Position numbers and translations under genes: made by a program
The notes under the pieces: generated by a model
What the model was told of the DNA's origin: nothing
The model's input: the letters and a program-made list of their open reading frames with translations, nothing else
Databases searched by the model: none
Part shown: one piece after another, positions 43,054 to 51,794 of the stretch
How positions within the stretch are numbered: the first letter of the stretch is position 1
How the letters are laid out: every line of letters begins with the position of its first letter
Assembly (NCBI RefSeq): GCF_004340905.1
Contig: NZ_SLXD01000006.1
Location: forward strand, 1 to 64,000
Source of the DNA: Rubrivivax gelatinosus
GTDB lineage: Bacteria; Pseudomonadota; Gammaproteobacteria; Burkholderiales; Burkholderiaceae_C
DNA length: 64,000 nt
Direction of reading: 5' to 3'

Positions 43054-44148
43054 TCAGACGTTGAACAGGAAGTTCATCACGTCGCCGTCCTTGACGACGT
43101 ACTCCTTGCCTTCGGCGCGCATCTTGCCGGCGTCCTTGGCGCCCTGCTCGCCGCGGAAGGCGACGAAGTCCTCGTAGGCGATCGTCTGGGCGCGGATGAA
43201 GCCGCGTTCGAAGTCGGTGTGGATGACGCCGGCGGCCTGCGGCGCGGTGTCGCCGATGTGGATCGTCCAGGCGCGCACTTCCTTCACGCCGGCGGTGAAG
43301 TAGGTCTGCAGCCCGAGCAGCTTGAAGGCGGCGCGGATCAGCCGGTTCAGCCCGGGTTCGTCCTGGCCCATCTCGGCCAGGAACAGCGCCCGGTCCTCGT
43401 CGCCCATGTCGGCGAGTTCGGCCTCGGTCTTGGCGCAGATCGCCACCACCGGCGCGTTCTGCTTCGCGGCGTACTCGCGCAGACGGTCCAGGAAGGGGTT
43501 GTTCTCGAAGCCGGTTTCGCTGACGTTGCCGACGAACATCGCCGGCTTGGCCGTGATCAGGCACAGCGGCTTCAGGATGACACGCTCTTCCTTGCTGAAG
43601 TCGATGCTGCGCACCGGCTGCGCCTGGTCCAGCGCCGCCTGGCACTTCTCCAGCACCTTCACCAGCGCCGCTGCTTCCTTGTCGTTGCCCGAACGCGCGG
43701 CCTTGACGTAGCGGTGCAGGCTTTTCTCCACCGTGCCCAGGTCGGCCAGGCAGAGCTCGGTCTGGATGACCTCGATGTCGGCGATCGGGTCGACGCGGCC
43801 GGCGACGTGGATCACGTTGTCGTCCTCGAAGCAGCGCACGACGTTGACGATGGCGTCGGTCTCGCGGATGTGGCTGAGGAACTGGTTGCCCAGGCCCTCG
43901 CCCTTGCTGGCGCCGGCCACGAGGCCGGCGATGTCGACGAACTCGACGATCGCCGGCACCACACGTTCGGGCTGCACGATCTCCGAGAGCTTGACGAGCC
44001 GCGGGTCGGGCAGCTCGACGACGCCGACGTTGGGCTCGATCGTGCAGAACGGGTAGTTCTCGGCGGCGATGCCGGCCTTGGTGAGGGCGTTGAAGAGGGT
44101 GGACTTGCCGACGTTGGGCAGGCCCACGATGCCGCACTTGAGGCTCAT
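43054..44148 (-). CDS. ychF: redox-regulated ATPase YchF
   Basis: Universally conserved TRAFAC-class P-loop protein, 364 aa, that prefers ATP over GTP and binds ribosomes. G1 is [29 protein letters not shown] contains the switch II region; the specificity loop departs from NKxD (it reads ITAKPA), as in all YchF; the TGS domain is at the C-terminus ([14 protein letters not shown]). ATG 44148. It precedes the kinase gene on the same strand with a 53-bp gap. Confidence 0.97.
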   Translation of the reverse strand: MSLKCGIVGLPNVGKSTLFNALTKAGIAAENYPFCTIEPNVGVVELPDPRLVKLSEIVQPERVVPAIVEFVDIAGLVAGASKGEGLGNQFLSHIRETDAIVNVVRCFEDDNVIHVAGRVDPIADIEVIQTELCLADLGTVEKSLHRYVKAARSGNDKEAAALVKVLEKCQAALDQAQPVRSIDFSKEERVILKPLCLITAKPAMFVGNVSETGFENNPFLDRLREYAAKQNAPVVAICAKTEAELADMGDEDRALFLAEMGQDEPGLNRLIRAAFKLLGLQTYFTAGVKEVRAWTIHIGDTAPQAAGVIHTDFERGFIRAQTIAYEDFVAFRGEQGAKDAGKMRAEGKEYVVKDGDVMNFLFNV

Positions 44149-44244
44149 GGAGGGGCTTTCGAGAAAGGGAGCGTTCGGGGCGACGGCGGCGGGCGCCGGC
44201 GCGAAGGCGGCGATTTTCCTACAGCCGGCGCCTGCCGTGCGTGT

Positions 44245-45096
44245 TCAGAAGGCCCAGCTCGCGTTCGCCGCCTGGCCGCGGCGCAGCGTGCGGCCGAATC
44301 CTTCGACGATCACCGCATTCATGCCGAAGGTGATGCCGCCGTCCATGCGCGCGTCGGCGCGGAAACCGGCCAGCGTCGCGCCCGGCTCGGTGCCGGTCTC
44401 GGCGCTCGCCGGGTCGACGTTGGGGATCGAGCAGCGCACGCAGGGTTTGACGAGCTTGAGCCGCACCGGGCCACCGTCGGCCTCGATGACGATCTCGTCG
44501 AGATGGTCCTCGTCGAAGGGCTGCAGGCCGTCGAGCACGAGGTTGGGGCGGAAACGTTCGATGCCCACCGGCGGCTGGCCGCGTGCCGCCAGGCGCTGGT
44601 TCAGCTCGGCCAGCGAGGCGCTGGAGGCGACGAGGATCGGGAAACCGTCGGAGAACTGGTTCTCGGCCTCGATGTCGCCGGTCCAGCGGCGCGAGGACAG
44701 CCGGCGCTGCTCGGGGTCGAAACGCAGCAGGCGCGCCGGGCGGCCGAGGAAGTCGCTGAACCACTGCGCCGCCAGCGCGCCCAGGGCGTAGGCCGCGACC
44801 TCGTCGTCCCAGACGCGGGCGCGGGTGGCGCTCTCGACGCTGTCGATCGCCAGGTGCAATGTCAGCATGCCGGGCGCACGCAGCACCAGTTCGTCGCCGC
44901 GCAGCGTCGTCGAGACCAGCGCCAAACGCGGCCACTGACGCTGGGTCAGCATCGCGCCGTTCTCGTCGGCCACCATCCAGGCGCGGTCCAGGTCGAGGCC
45001 GGTCTCGACGACGAGCGCCTCGTCGCAGGCAATGCCGGCGCAGGACTTCACCGGATGGACGAACAGCTGCGAGACGCGGCAATCGAGATCGCTCAA
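44245..45096 (-). CDS. MOSC domain-containing protein
   Basis: 283 aa with an N-terminal MOSC beta-barrel (VSQLFVHPVKSCAG, DLDRAWMVADENG) and the C-terminal MOSC domain with the conserved cysteine in VKPCVRCSIPNVDP. Related proteins include molybdenum-cofactor sulfurases and the mARC/YcbX family, which reduce N-hydroxylated compounds; YcbX also has a ferredoxin tail, absent here. Start TTG 45096 reads MSDLDCRVSQL; no ATG is nearby and the open frame continues upstream without similarity. Divergent from the thiamine riboswitch. Confidence 0.88.
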   Translation of the reverse strand: MSDLDCRVSQLFVHPVKSCAGIACDEALVVETGLDLDRAWMVADENGAMLTQRQWPRLALVSTTLRGDELVLRAPGMLTLHLAIDSVESATRARVWDDEVAAYALGALAAQWFSDFLGRPARLLRFDPEQRRLSSRRWTGDIEAENQFSDGFPILVASSASLAELNQRLAARGQPPVGIERFRPNLVLDGLQPFDEDHLDEIVIEADGGPVRLKLVKPCVRCSIPNVDPASAETGTEPGATLAGFRADARMDGGITFGMNAVIVEGFGRTLRRGQAANASWAF

Positions 45097-45149
45097 CTCA
45101 AGACTCCGGAAGGCGGACGGGAGCGCCGATTGTGCTCGGCGCGGCCTTC

Positions 45150-45155
45150 TACAAT
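45150..45155 (+). promoter_or_regulatory. candidate -10 element of the thi operon
   Basis: TACAAT lies 26 bp before the first base of the TPP aptamer, which fits a transcript starting just upstream of the riboswitch. A TTGTGC at 45130-45135 would be a -35 but with only 14 bp spacing. Confidence 0.45.
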
Positions 45156-45181
45156 GACCGTCGCCGCGCTCCGTGCGCGGT

Positions 45182-45280
45182 CTCGCTGGGGGTGCTGGCC
45201 CCGCCGTCGTCCGACGGCCAGGCCGGCTGAGAGAGTCCCTTAGAACCTGATTGAGGTAATCCTCGCGCAGGGAAGTCGAG
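45182..45280 (+). ncRNA. TPP riboswitch (THI element)
   Basis: Contains the conserved aptamer blocks in order: GGGGGTGC, the CTGAGAGAG segment, CCCTTAGAACCTGATT and the terminal CGCAGGGAAG. P1 is CTCG (45182-45185) with CGAG (45277-45280). Downstream, TCCGGAAG (45281-45288) can pair with CTTCCGGA (45316-45323) as a candidate expression platform before the thiM ATG at 45358. It should reduce expression of thiM-thiE-thiD when thiamine pyrophosphate is plentiful. Confidence 0.96.
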
Positions 45281-45357
45281 TCCGGAAGGGTTGCCGCCGT
45301 GCTGCTGCGCCGCCGCTTCCGGAGCCGGCCGACCTGCCATTTCGTTTCAAGGACGTC

Positions 45358-46188
45358 ATGGCAAGAACCACGCTCCAGGCCCGCGATCTCTGGGCCGACA
45401 TCGACGCCGTGCGGCAGCGCCGCCCGCTCGTGCACAGCATCACCAACGTGGTGGTCACCAACTTCAACGCCAACGTGCTGCTGGCCGCCGGGGCCTCGCC
45501 GGTGATGACCCAGGCGCACGAGGAGCTGGAGGACATGGTGGCCATCGCCCAGGCGCTGGTCATCAACATCGGCACGCTCGACGCCTACGCCGTCGAGGCG
45601 ATGACGATGGCGCTGCGTGCGGCCAACGCGCGTGGCGTGCCGGTGGCGCTGGACCCGGTGGGCGCCGGCGCCACCGCCTACCGCAACCGCACGCTGGCAG
45701 CGCTGCTGGCCGCCGGCCGGCCGACGGCGATCCGCGGCAACGCCTCGGAGATCATGAGCCTGGCCGGCGAGGCCGTGGCCACGCGCGGCGTCGACAGCAG
45801 CGCCGGTGCCGAAGCCGCGCTGGCGCCGGCGCTCGCGCTGGCGGCCAACCACGGCGCCGTGGTCTGCGTCAGCGGCGCCGTCGACCACGTCGTCGCGCCC
45901 GACGGGCGTGTGCTGCGCCTGGGCAACGGCCACGAATGGATGACGCGCATCACCGGCGTCGGCTGCTCGCTGACGGCGCTGGTCGGCGCCTTCTGCGCCG
46001 TGCAGCCCGACGCCTGGCGCGCCACCGCGGCGGCCACCGCGCTGATGGGCGTGGCCGGCGAGATCGCCGCCGAGCAGGCGCGCGCGCGCGGCGCTGGCGT
46101 CGGCACGATGGCTGCGCTGCTGGTCGACGCGCTGCAGCTGGTCGACGAAGCCGGTTTCCTGGCGCGGGCGAGGCTGGTCGATGACTGA
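45358..46188 (+). CDS. thiM: hydroxyethylthiazole kinase
   Basis: Phosphorylates the thiazole moiety for salvage in thiamine synthesis, 276 aa, ribokinase-like fold. [23 protein letters not shown], the RGNASEI motif and the catalytic GVGCSLTAL near the C-terminus are intact. ATG 45358 has AAGGA upstream and lies 77 bp beyond the riboswitch. Overlaps thiE by 8 bp. With thiE and thiD it forms a riboswitch-controlled salvage operon. Confidence 0.97.
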   Translation: MARTTLQARDLWADIDAVRQRRPLVHSITNVVVTNFNANVLLAAGASPVMTQAHEELEDMVAIAQALVINIGTLDAYAVEAMTMALRAANARGVPVALDPVGAGATAYRNRTLAALLAAGRPTAIRGNASEIMSLAGEAVATRGVDSSAGAEAALAPALALAANHGAVVCVSGAVDHVVAPDGRVLRLGNGHEWMTRITGVGCSLTALVGAFCAVQPDAWRATAAATALMGVAGEIAAEQARARGAGVGTMAALLVDALQLVDEAGFLARARLVDD

Positions 46189-46846
46189 GCGCCGCATCCC
46201 GATGCACGGCTGGGGCGTCGAGGCGCTGCGGCTGATGCTGGTCACCGACGAAGCGCTGTGCGGCGGCCGGCCGCTGGAGCAGGTCGTCGCCGCCGCGGTG
46301 CGCGGCGGCGTGCGCTGCGTGCAGCTGCGCGAGAAGCAGCTCGGCACACGCGCCTTCGTCGAACGCGCCCGGGCGCTGAAGGCGCTGCTCGCGCCCTTGC
46401 GGGTGCCGCTGGTCGTCAACGACCGCGTCGACGTCGCGCTGGCCTGCGGCGCCGACGGCGTGCACCTGGGCCAGTGCGACATGCCGGTCGAGGACGCGCG
46501 CCGGCTGCTGCCGCCCGAGGTCTTCATCGGCTGGTCGGTCGAGACCCTGGACGACCTGCGCCGCGCCGCCGCGCTGCCGCTGGACTACCTGGGCACCAGC
46601 CCGGTCTTCGCGACGGCGACCAAGACCGACGCCGCGCCGCCCTGGGGGCTGGAGGGCCTGCGCGCGGCACGCGAGGCGACGGCCCTGCCGCTGGTCGCGA
46701 TCGGCGGCCTGCACGCCGGCAACGCCGCGCAGGCGATCGCGCACGGCGCCGACAGCGTCGCCGTCGTCAGCGCGATCTGCTCGGCGGCCGACCCGGAAGT
46801 GGCGGCGCGCGAGCTGGCGCAGGCCGTCGCGGAGGGCGCCCGATGA
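46181..46846 (+). CDS. thiE: thiamine phosphate synthase
   Basis: Joins hydroxymethylpyrimidine diphosphate and thiazole phosphate, 221 aa TIM barrel. VQLREKQ, the [19 protein letters not shown] (core DGVHLGQ), [13 protein letters not shown] and the phosphate-binding IGGLHAGNA loop are as expected. ATG 46181 overlaps thiM, and its TGA overlaps the thiD ATG (ATGA). Confidence 0.97.
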   Translation: MTERRIPMHGWGVEALRLMLVTDEALCGGRPLEQVVAAAVRGGVRCVQLREKQLGTRAFVERARALKALLAPLRVPLVVNDRVDVALACGADGVHLGQCDMPVEDARRLLPPEVFIGWSVETLDDLRRAAALPLDYLGTSPVFATATKTDAAPPWGLEGLRAAREATALPLVAIGGLHAGNAAQAIAHGADSVAVVSAICSAADPEVAARELAQAVAEGAR

Positions 46847-47685
46847 CGCCGCCGCCCTTCACCCACCGCTACGCGCGGGTGCTGATCATCGCCGGCTCGG
46901 ACAGCGGCGGGGGCGCCGGCATCCAGGCCGACCTGAAGGCCGTCGCCGCGCTCGGCGCCTACGGCATGACGGCGATCACCGCGCTGACGGCGCAGAACAC
47001 GCTGGGCGTGCGTGCGATCCAAGGCGTGCCGCCGGCGATGCTGCGCGCGCAGATCGACGCCGTCGCCGAGGACATCGGTGCCGACGCGGTGAAGATCGGC
47101 ATGCTGCACGCGCCGGAGATCGTGCACGCCGTCGCCGCCGCGCTGGACGCCCACCGCCTGGCGCCGGTGGTGCTGGACCCGGTGATGATCTCCACCAGCG
47201 GCTCGCGCCTGCTGCAGGACGACGCGGTGCAGGCGCTGGTCGCCGAGCTCTTCCCGCGCGCCGCGCTGGTCACGCCCAACCTCGACGAAGCCGGTTTCCT
47301 GACCGGCCGCCGGCTGGACGACGAAGCCGGCATGGCGGCGGCGGCCGACGAACTGCTGGCGCGCGGCGCGCCGGCGGTGCTGCTCAAGGGCGGCCATCTG
47401 CCGGGCGACGAGGTCGCCGACCTGCTGGCCACGCGCGACGGTCTCCGGCTTTGGCTGCGTGCGCCGCGCATCGCCAGCGCCAACACGCACGGCACCGGCT
47501 GCACGCTGTCGTCGGCGATCGCCGCACGCCTGGCGCTGGGCGACGGGCTGCAGGCGGCGGTGCAGACGGCACACGCCTACGTGCGCCGGGCGCTGGCCGC
47601 CGGCGCGGCGGTGCGCACCGGCGCCGGCAGCGGGCCGCTGAACCACGGCGCGGCGCCCGAGCCGATGCGGCTGATCGCGCTGTGA
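46843..47685 (+). CDS. thiD: bifunctional hydroxymethylpyrimidine kinase/phosphomethylpyrimidine kinase
   Basis: Successive phosphorylations of the pyrimidine moiety of thiamine, 280 aa. IIAGSDSGGGAGIQADLK at the N-terminus, TAQNTLGV, LDPVMISTSG, TPNLDEAGFL and the anion-hole HGTGCTLSSAIAA are conserved. ATG 46843 overlaps thiE. Last gene of the riboswitch operon; the next gene 63 bp on probably has its own promoter. Confidence 0.97.
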   Translation: MTPPPFTHRYARVLIIAGSDSGGGAGIQADLKAVAALGAYGMTAITALTAQNTLGVRAIQGVPPAMLRAQIDAVAEDIGADAVKIGMLHAPEIVHAVAAALDAHRLAPVVLDPVMISTSGSRLLQDDAVQALVAELFPRAALVTPNLDEAGFLTGRRLDDEAGMAAAADELLARGAPAVLLKGGHLPGDEVADLLATRDGLRLWLRAPRIASANTHGTGCTLSSAIAARLALGDGLQAAVQTAHAYVRRALAAGAAVRTGAGSGPLNHGAAPEPMRLIAL

Positions 47686-47735
47686 CGCCGTCGCGGGCTT
47701 GCGCGGCGTCGACCCGGCGCGCGCGGCCCGCTCCC

Positions 47736-47741
47736 TACAAT
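47736..47741 (+). promoter_or_regulatory. candidate -10 element (TACAAT) of the UbiH-type gene
   Basis: TACAAT ends 7 nt before ATG 47749 with no Shine-Dalgarno between. The expected transcript start falls on or beside the ATG. No -35 recognised. Confidence 0.45.
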
Positions 47742-47748
47742 CCGCCGC

Positions 47749-48891
47749 ATGGCCTCCTGCGACGTCCTCGTCCGTGGCGCCGGCGCCGTGGGGCTGGCCG
47801 GTGCTCTGTCCCTCGCCCGCCAGGGCCTGCGGGTTGCGCTGCTCGGCGCCGCGCCGCCGGTGGCGCCAGCCGGCCGCGCCGACATCCGCACCTACGCGCT
47901 CAACGCCGCCTCGGTCGCGCTGCTGCAGTCGCTGCGGGTCTGGGACGCGCTGCCGCCGGATGCCCGCACGCCGGTGCACGACATGCGTGTCGAAGGCGAC
48001 GTCCCGGGCAACTCGCTCGATTTCTCGGCCTGGTCGCAGGGCGCCGACGCCCTGGCCTGGATCGTCGACGCCGCCGAGCTCGAACACGCGCTGGGCACCG
48101 CCGCCCGTTTTGCGCCGCATCTGGAGCGTGTGACGACCGAGGTGCCCGCCGAGCTGATCGTGCTCGCCGAAGGCAAGGCCTCGCCGACACGCGAGCGCCT
48201 GGGCGTCAAGATGGCGCTGCATCCCTACGGCCAGCGGGCGGTCTGCGCCCGGCTTCAGACCGATCAGGCGCACGCCGGCCTGGCGCGCCAGTGGTTCCGT
48301 TCGCCCGACATCCTGGCGCTGCTGCCCTTCGACCGGCCGCGCGCCGGGCACGGCTACGGCCTGGTCTGGTCGGTGCCCGAAGCGCGGGCGGCCGAACTGA
48401 TGGCGCTGGACGACGCCGGTTTCGAAGCCGCGCTGGCCGAAGCCAGCGGCGGCGCTGCCGGCCCGCTGCGCCTGGCCAGCGAGCGCGCCGACTTCCCGCT
48501 CGCTTTCGGCCGCGCCGAACGCCTCTGCGGCCCGGGCTGGGTGCTGGTCGGCGACGCCGCCCACGTCGTGCATCCGCTGGCCGGCCAGGGGCTGAACCTG
48601 GGCCTGGCCGACGTCGCCGCGCTGTCGGCGGCGATTGCCGGGCGTGAACCGTGGAGGACGCTCGGCGACGAGAAGCTGCTGCGCCGCTACGCCCGTGAAC
48701 GCGAGCTGCCGACGCGTGCGATGGGCCAGCTCACCGACGCGCTGCTGCACCTGTTCGCGAGCGAAGAACCGCTGCTCAGGGAACTTCGCAACCGCGGCCT
48801 GGATCTGGTGAACCGTCTGCCGCCGCTCAAGCGTTTTCTCACCGAGCGGGCGCTGGACCGTCCCCCCGCCGTTTCGAAGGAACCCCGATGA
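47749..48891 (+). CDS. UbiH/UbiF/VisC/Coq6-family FAD-dependent monooxygenase
   Basis: Class A flavin hydroxylase, 380 aa, most likely for a ubiquinone ring hydroxylation. The FAD-binding motif is VRGAGAVGLAGALSLA, the second FAD site is GWVLVGDAAHVVHPLAGQGLNLGL (core GDAAHVVHP), with a substrate-binding middle region. In betaproteobacteria such a gene typically lies just before dsbC, as here. Which ring position it acts on cannot be told. Overlaps dsbC by 4 bp. Confidence 0.9.
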   Translation: MASCDVLVRGAGAVGLAGALSLARQGLRVALLGAAPPVAPAGRADIRTYALNAASVALLQSLRVWDALPPDARTPVHDMRVEGDVPGNSLDFSAWSQGADALAWIVDAAELEHALGTAARFAPHLERVTTEVPAELIVLAEGKASPTRERLGVKMALHPYGQRAVCARLQTDQAHAGLARQWFRSPDILALLPFDRPRAGHGYGLVWSVPEARAAELMALDDAGFEAALAEASGGAAGPLRLASERADFPLAFGRAERLCGPGWVLVGDAAHVVHPLAGQGLNLGLADVAALSAAIAGREPWRTLGDEKLLRRYARERELPTRAMGQLTDALLHLFASEEPLLRELRNRGLDLVNRLPPLKRFLTERALDRPPAVSKEPR

Positions 48892-49619
48892 AGACGACGA
48901 CCGCGCGGCTGGCCCTGGCCGCCGCCGCCGTGCTCGCCTGCGGCAGCGCCGCGGCGCAGGAAGCCGCGATCCGCAAGGCGCTCGCCGAACGCCTGCCGAC
49001 GATGCCCAGGATCGACGAGGTGCGCCCGGCGCCGATCGCCGGCCTCTACGAGGTGCGCTACGGCGGCACCGAGATCCTCTACGCCGACGCCAAGGGCGAG
49101 TTCATCATCCAGGGCTCGATCCTGGACACCAAGACGCTGAGCAACCTGACCGAGGCGCGCCAGGACCAGCTGACGGCGATCGACTTCGCCAAGCTGCCGT
49201 TCAAGGACGCGATCACGCTGCGCCAGGGCAGCGGCAAGCGCCAGGTCGCGGTCTTCGTCGACCCGAACTGCGGCTACTGCAAACGTTTCGAGCGTGACCT
49301 CGCCGGCGTGAAGGACCTGACGATCCACGCCTTCCTGATGCCGATCCTGGGGCCGGACTCCAACGCCAAGTCGCGCGACATCTGGTGCGCCAAGGACCCG
49401 GCCAAGACCTGGCGCGCCTGGATGCTGGACAACGTCGTGCCGCCCAAGGCGATGGGCGCCTGCGACGCCGGCGCGCTGGCGCGCAACGTCGCGCTCGGCC
49501 AGCGCCACCGCATCAACGGCACGCCGGCGGTGGTCTTCGAGGACGGCACGCGCAAGCCGGGTGCGATCCCGATCGACCAGGTCGAGAAGCTGTTGGCGGC
49601 CGCCGCCCGGAAGAGTTGA
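48888..49619 (+). CDS. dsbC: thiol:disulfide interchange protein DsbC
   Basis: Periplasmic disulfide isomerase, 243 aa. A signal peptide (LALAAAAVLACGSAAAQ) precedes a dimerisation domain (about 25-85) and a thioredoxin fold with the redox motif CGYC in VDPNCGYCKRFE. The cis-proline loop is INGTPAVV; two further cysteines (DIWCAKD, MGACDAG) match the structural pair. ATG 48888 overlaps the monooxygenase stop. Confidence 0.95.
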   Translation: MKTTTARLALAAAAVLACGSAAAQEAAIRKALAERLPTMPRIDEVRPAPIAGLYEVRYGGTEILYADAKGEFIIQGSILDTKTLSNLTEARQDQLTAIDFAKLPFKDAITLRQGSGKRQVAVFVDPNCGYCKRFERDLAGVKDLTIHAFLMPILGPDSNAKSRDIWCAKDPAKTWRAWMLDNVVPPKAMGACDAGALARNVALGQRHRINGTPAVVFEDGTRKPGAIPIDQVEKLLAAAARKS

Positions 49620-49630
49620 CGTCCGGCGGC

Positions 49631-49636
49631 GACAAT
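49631..49636 (+). promoter_or_regulatory. candidate -10 element (GACAAT) of the DUF3429 gene
   Basis: GACAAT ends 6 nt before ATG 49643 and no Shine-Dalgarno is present, as with several other genes in the window. It matches the -10 consensus at four of six positions. The preceding dsbC stop is at 49619. Confidence 0.35.
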
Positions 49637-49642
49637 CGCCGC

Positions 49643-50077
49643 ATGACTGCCACGCTGTCTCCCGCCGCGCTGCGGCTCGGTTACGCCGGGCTCGTGCCCT
49701 TCGTGCTCGGTGCCGCCCTGATCTGGCTCGTGCACCCCGAGGTGCTGCCCTACGCGACCTTGTCTCTGGCCGCCTACGCCGCCACCGTCGTGTCCTTCCT
49801 CGGCGGCATCCACTGGGGCATCGGTTTCCGCGAGGCGCAGCCCGAAGGCCGGCTCTTCGTCAACGGCGTCGTGCCGCCGCTGGTGGCCTGGGCCGGCGTG
49901 ATGATGCCGGCCAATGCCGGCCTCGTCGTGCTCGGCGTGATGCTCGTCGTCTGCTACCTCGTCGACCGCGGCGTCTACCCGCGCCACGGCATGGGCCACT
50001 GGCTGACGCTGCGCTTCCGCCTCAGCGCGATCGCGTCGCTCAGTTGCTTCCTCGGCGCTGCCGGCGCGGGGAGTTGA
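49643..50077 (+). CDS. DUF3429 membrane protein
   Basis: 144 aa, four to five transmembrane helices and almost no soluble part: LGYAGLVPFVLGAALIWL, ATLSLAAYAATVVSFLGGIHWG, then PPLVAWAGVMM and a final helix. The FLGGIHWGIGF and LRLRFRLS-like C-terminus (LTLRFRLSAIASL) are characteristic of DUF3429. Function unknown. It ends 1 bp before the M61 peptidase gene. Confidence 0.88.
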   Translation: MTATLSPAALRLGYAGLVPFVLGAALIWLVHPEVLPYATLSLAAYAATVVSFLGGIHWGIGFREAQPEGRLFVNGVVPPLVAWAGVMMPANAGLVVLGVMLVVCYLVDRGVYPRHGMGHWLTLRFRLSAIASLSCFLGAAGAGS

Positions 50078-50078
50078 G

Positions 50079-51794
50079 ATGCCGCGCTACCGCATCGAGT
50101 TCGCCGACCTCAACGCCCACCTGTTTCGCGTCACGCTGACGCTGCCGCGGCCGGCGGCGGCGCAGCGGCTGGCGCTGCCGGCGTGGATCCCGGGCAGCTA
50201 CATGATCCGCGACTTCGCGCGCCACCTGGTCGGGCTGCAGGCGCGCCAGGGTGAGCGCGAGCTCGTGCTGGAACCGCTGGACAAGACCAGCTGGCTGGCG
50301 CGCTGCGACGGCGCCGAGGCGCTGGTCGTCACCGCCACCGTCTACGCCAACGACCCGTCGGTGCGTGGCGCCTTCCTCGACGGCACGCGCGGTTTCTTCA
50401 ACGGCACCAGCGGGCTGCTGCGCGCCGAAGGCCGCGAGCACGAGCCGCACCTGATCGAACTCGGCCCGCTGCCCGCGGGCTGGGAGGTCGCCACCGCGAT
50501 GCCGGCCGCCGGCCGGCGGCGCTGGCAGGCCGCCGACTACGACGAGGCCATCGACCACCCGTTCGCCTTCGGCCGCTTCTGGCGCGGGCGTTTCGAGGTC
50601 GCCGGGGCCGAGCACGAGATCGCCGTCGACGGCGCCTGGCCCAGTTTCGACGGCGAGCGCCTGCTGGCCGACATCGAGCGCATCTGCCGCTGGCAGATCC
50701 GCTTCTGGCACGGCGTGCGTGGCAAGCCGCCGTTCTCGCGCTACCTGTTCCTGCTGCACGCCGCCGAGGACGCCTATGGCGGCCTGGAGCACCGCGCGAG
50801 CACGGCGCTGATCGCCTCGCGCCGCGACCTGCCGCGCCGCGGCGAGGCCGAGCCGGGGGATGCCTACGTCGGCTTGCTCGGGCTGTTCAGCCACGAGTAC
50901 TTCCACACCTGGAACGTCAAGCGGCTGCGCCCGCGTGCGCTGGTCGGTGCCGACCTGGGCCGCGAGGCGCCGACCTCGCTGCTCTGGTTCTTCGAGGGTT
51001 TCACGTCCTACTACGACGATCTGTCGCTGCTGCGCACCGGCCAGATCACGCGGGACCGCTACCTGGCGCTGCTCGGCAAGCAGTTCGCCGGCGTGCTGGC
51101 GACGCCGGGCCGGCAGGTGCAGAGCGTCGCGCAGGCCGCGGCCGACGCCTGGACACGCTACTACCGCGCCGACGAGAACACGCCCAACGCGACCGTCAGC
51201 TACTACGCCAAGGGGGCGCTGGTCGCGCTGCTCGTCGACCTGCGCCGGCGCGCCGCCGGCAGCTCGCTGGACGAGGCGATGCGCCGGCTCTGGAAGCGCC
51301 ACGCCGAACGCCCGGTCGACGAGGCCGATCTGGTGGCCGCGCTGGCCGACGGCGTACCCGGTCTCGCCGAGGAGCTGGCCGACTGGGTGCACGGCACCGG
51401 CGAGCTGCCGGTGGCCGAGGCGCTGGCCGGCTTCGGCGTCGCGACGCAGCTGGGCGCCGGCACGCTGGCGCAGCGCCTGGGGCTGCGGCTCGCCGAAGGC
51501 GCGTCCGGCTCGGTGGTGCGCCAGGTGCTGCGCGGCAGTGCCGCCGAAGCCGCGGGCCTCGCCCCCGGCGACGAACTGCTGGCCGCCGGTGGCTGGCGGC
51601 TGCGCCGGCTGGAGGACGTGCTGCAGTGGCTGCCGGCCGACGCGCCGTTCGAGCTGCTGGTCGCACGCGACCAGCGCCTGCACCGGCTCCGACTGGTGCC
51701 CGGTGCCGCGGCCTCGCCGACCGTCAGCCTGGCTGCCGACACCAGCGCCCCGGCCGTGGCGCTGGCGCGCCGCAAGGACTGGCTGGGCGGCTGA
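50079..51794 (+). CDS. M61 family glycyl-aminopeptidase-like metallopeptidase
   Basis: 571 aa. An N-terminal beta-rich domain (PAWIPGSYMIRDFARH) is followed by the zinc peptidase core: His272-Glu273-x-x-His276 in SHEYFHTWN and the third-ligand Glu in WFFEGFTSYYDD. A PDZ domain ends it (SVVRQVLRGSAAEAAGLAPGD). Distantly related enzymes have glycyl aminopeptidase activity. No signal peptide is seen, so it is probably cytoplasmic. Stop overlaps the DUF3108 gene start (TGATG). Confidence 0.93.
   Translation: MPRYRIEFADLNAHLFRVTLTLPRPAAAQRLALPAWIPGSYMIRDFARHLVGLQARQGERELVLEPLDKTSWLARCDGAEALVVTATVYANDPSVRGAFLDGTRGFFNGTSGLLRAEGREHEPHLIELGPLPAGWEVATAMPAAGRRRWQAADYDEAIDHPFAFGRFWRGRFEVAGAEHEIAVDGAWPSFDGERLLADIERICRWQIRFWHGVRGKPPFSRYLFLLHAAEDAYGGLEHRASTALIASRRDLPRRGEAEPGDAYVGLLGLFSHEYFHTWNVKRLRPRALVGADLGREAPTSLLWFFEGFTSYYDDLSLLRTGQITRDRYLALLGKQFAGVLATPGRQVQSVAQAAADAWTRYYRADENTPNATVSYYAKGALVALLVDLRRRAAGSSLDEAMRRLWKRHAERPVDEADLVAALADGVPGLAEELADWVHGTGELPVAEALAGFGVATQLGAGTLAQRLGLRLAEGASGSVVRQVLRGSAAEAAGLAPGDELLAAGGWRLRRLEDVLQWLPADAPFELLVARDQRLHRLRLVPGAAASPTVSLAADTSAPAVALARRKDWLGG

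Noticed and set aside
43054-44137. Alternative minus-strand frame overlapping ychF
   Set aside because: It is a one-base shifted shadow of ychF without any recognisable motif.
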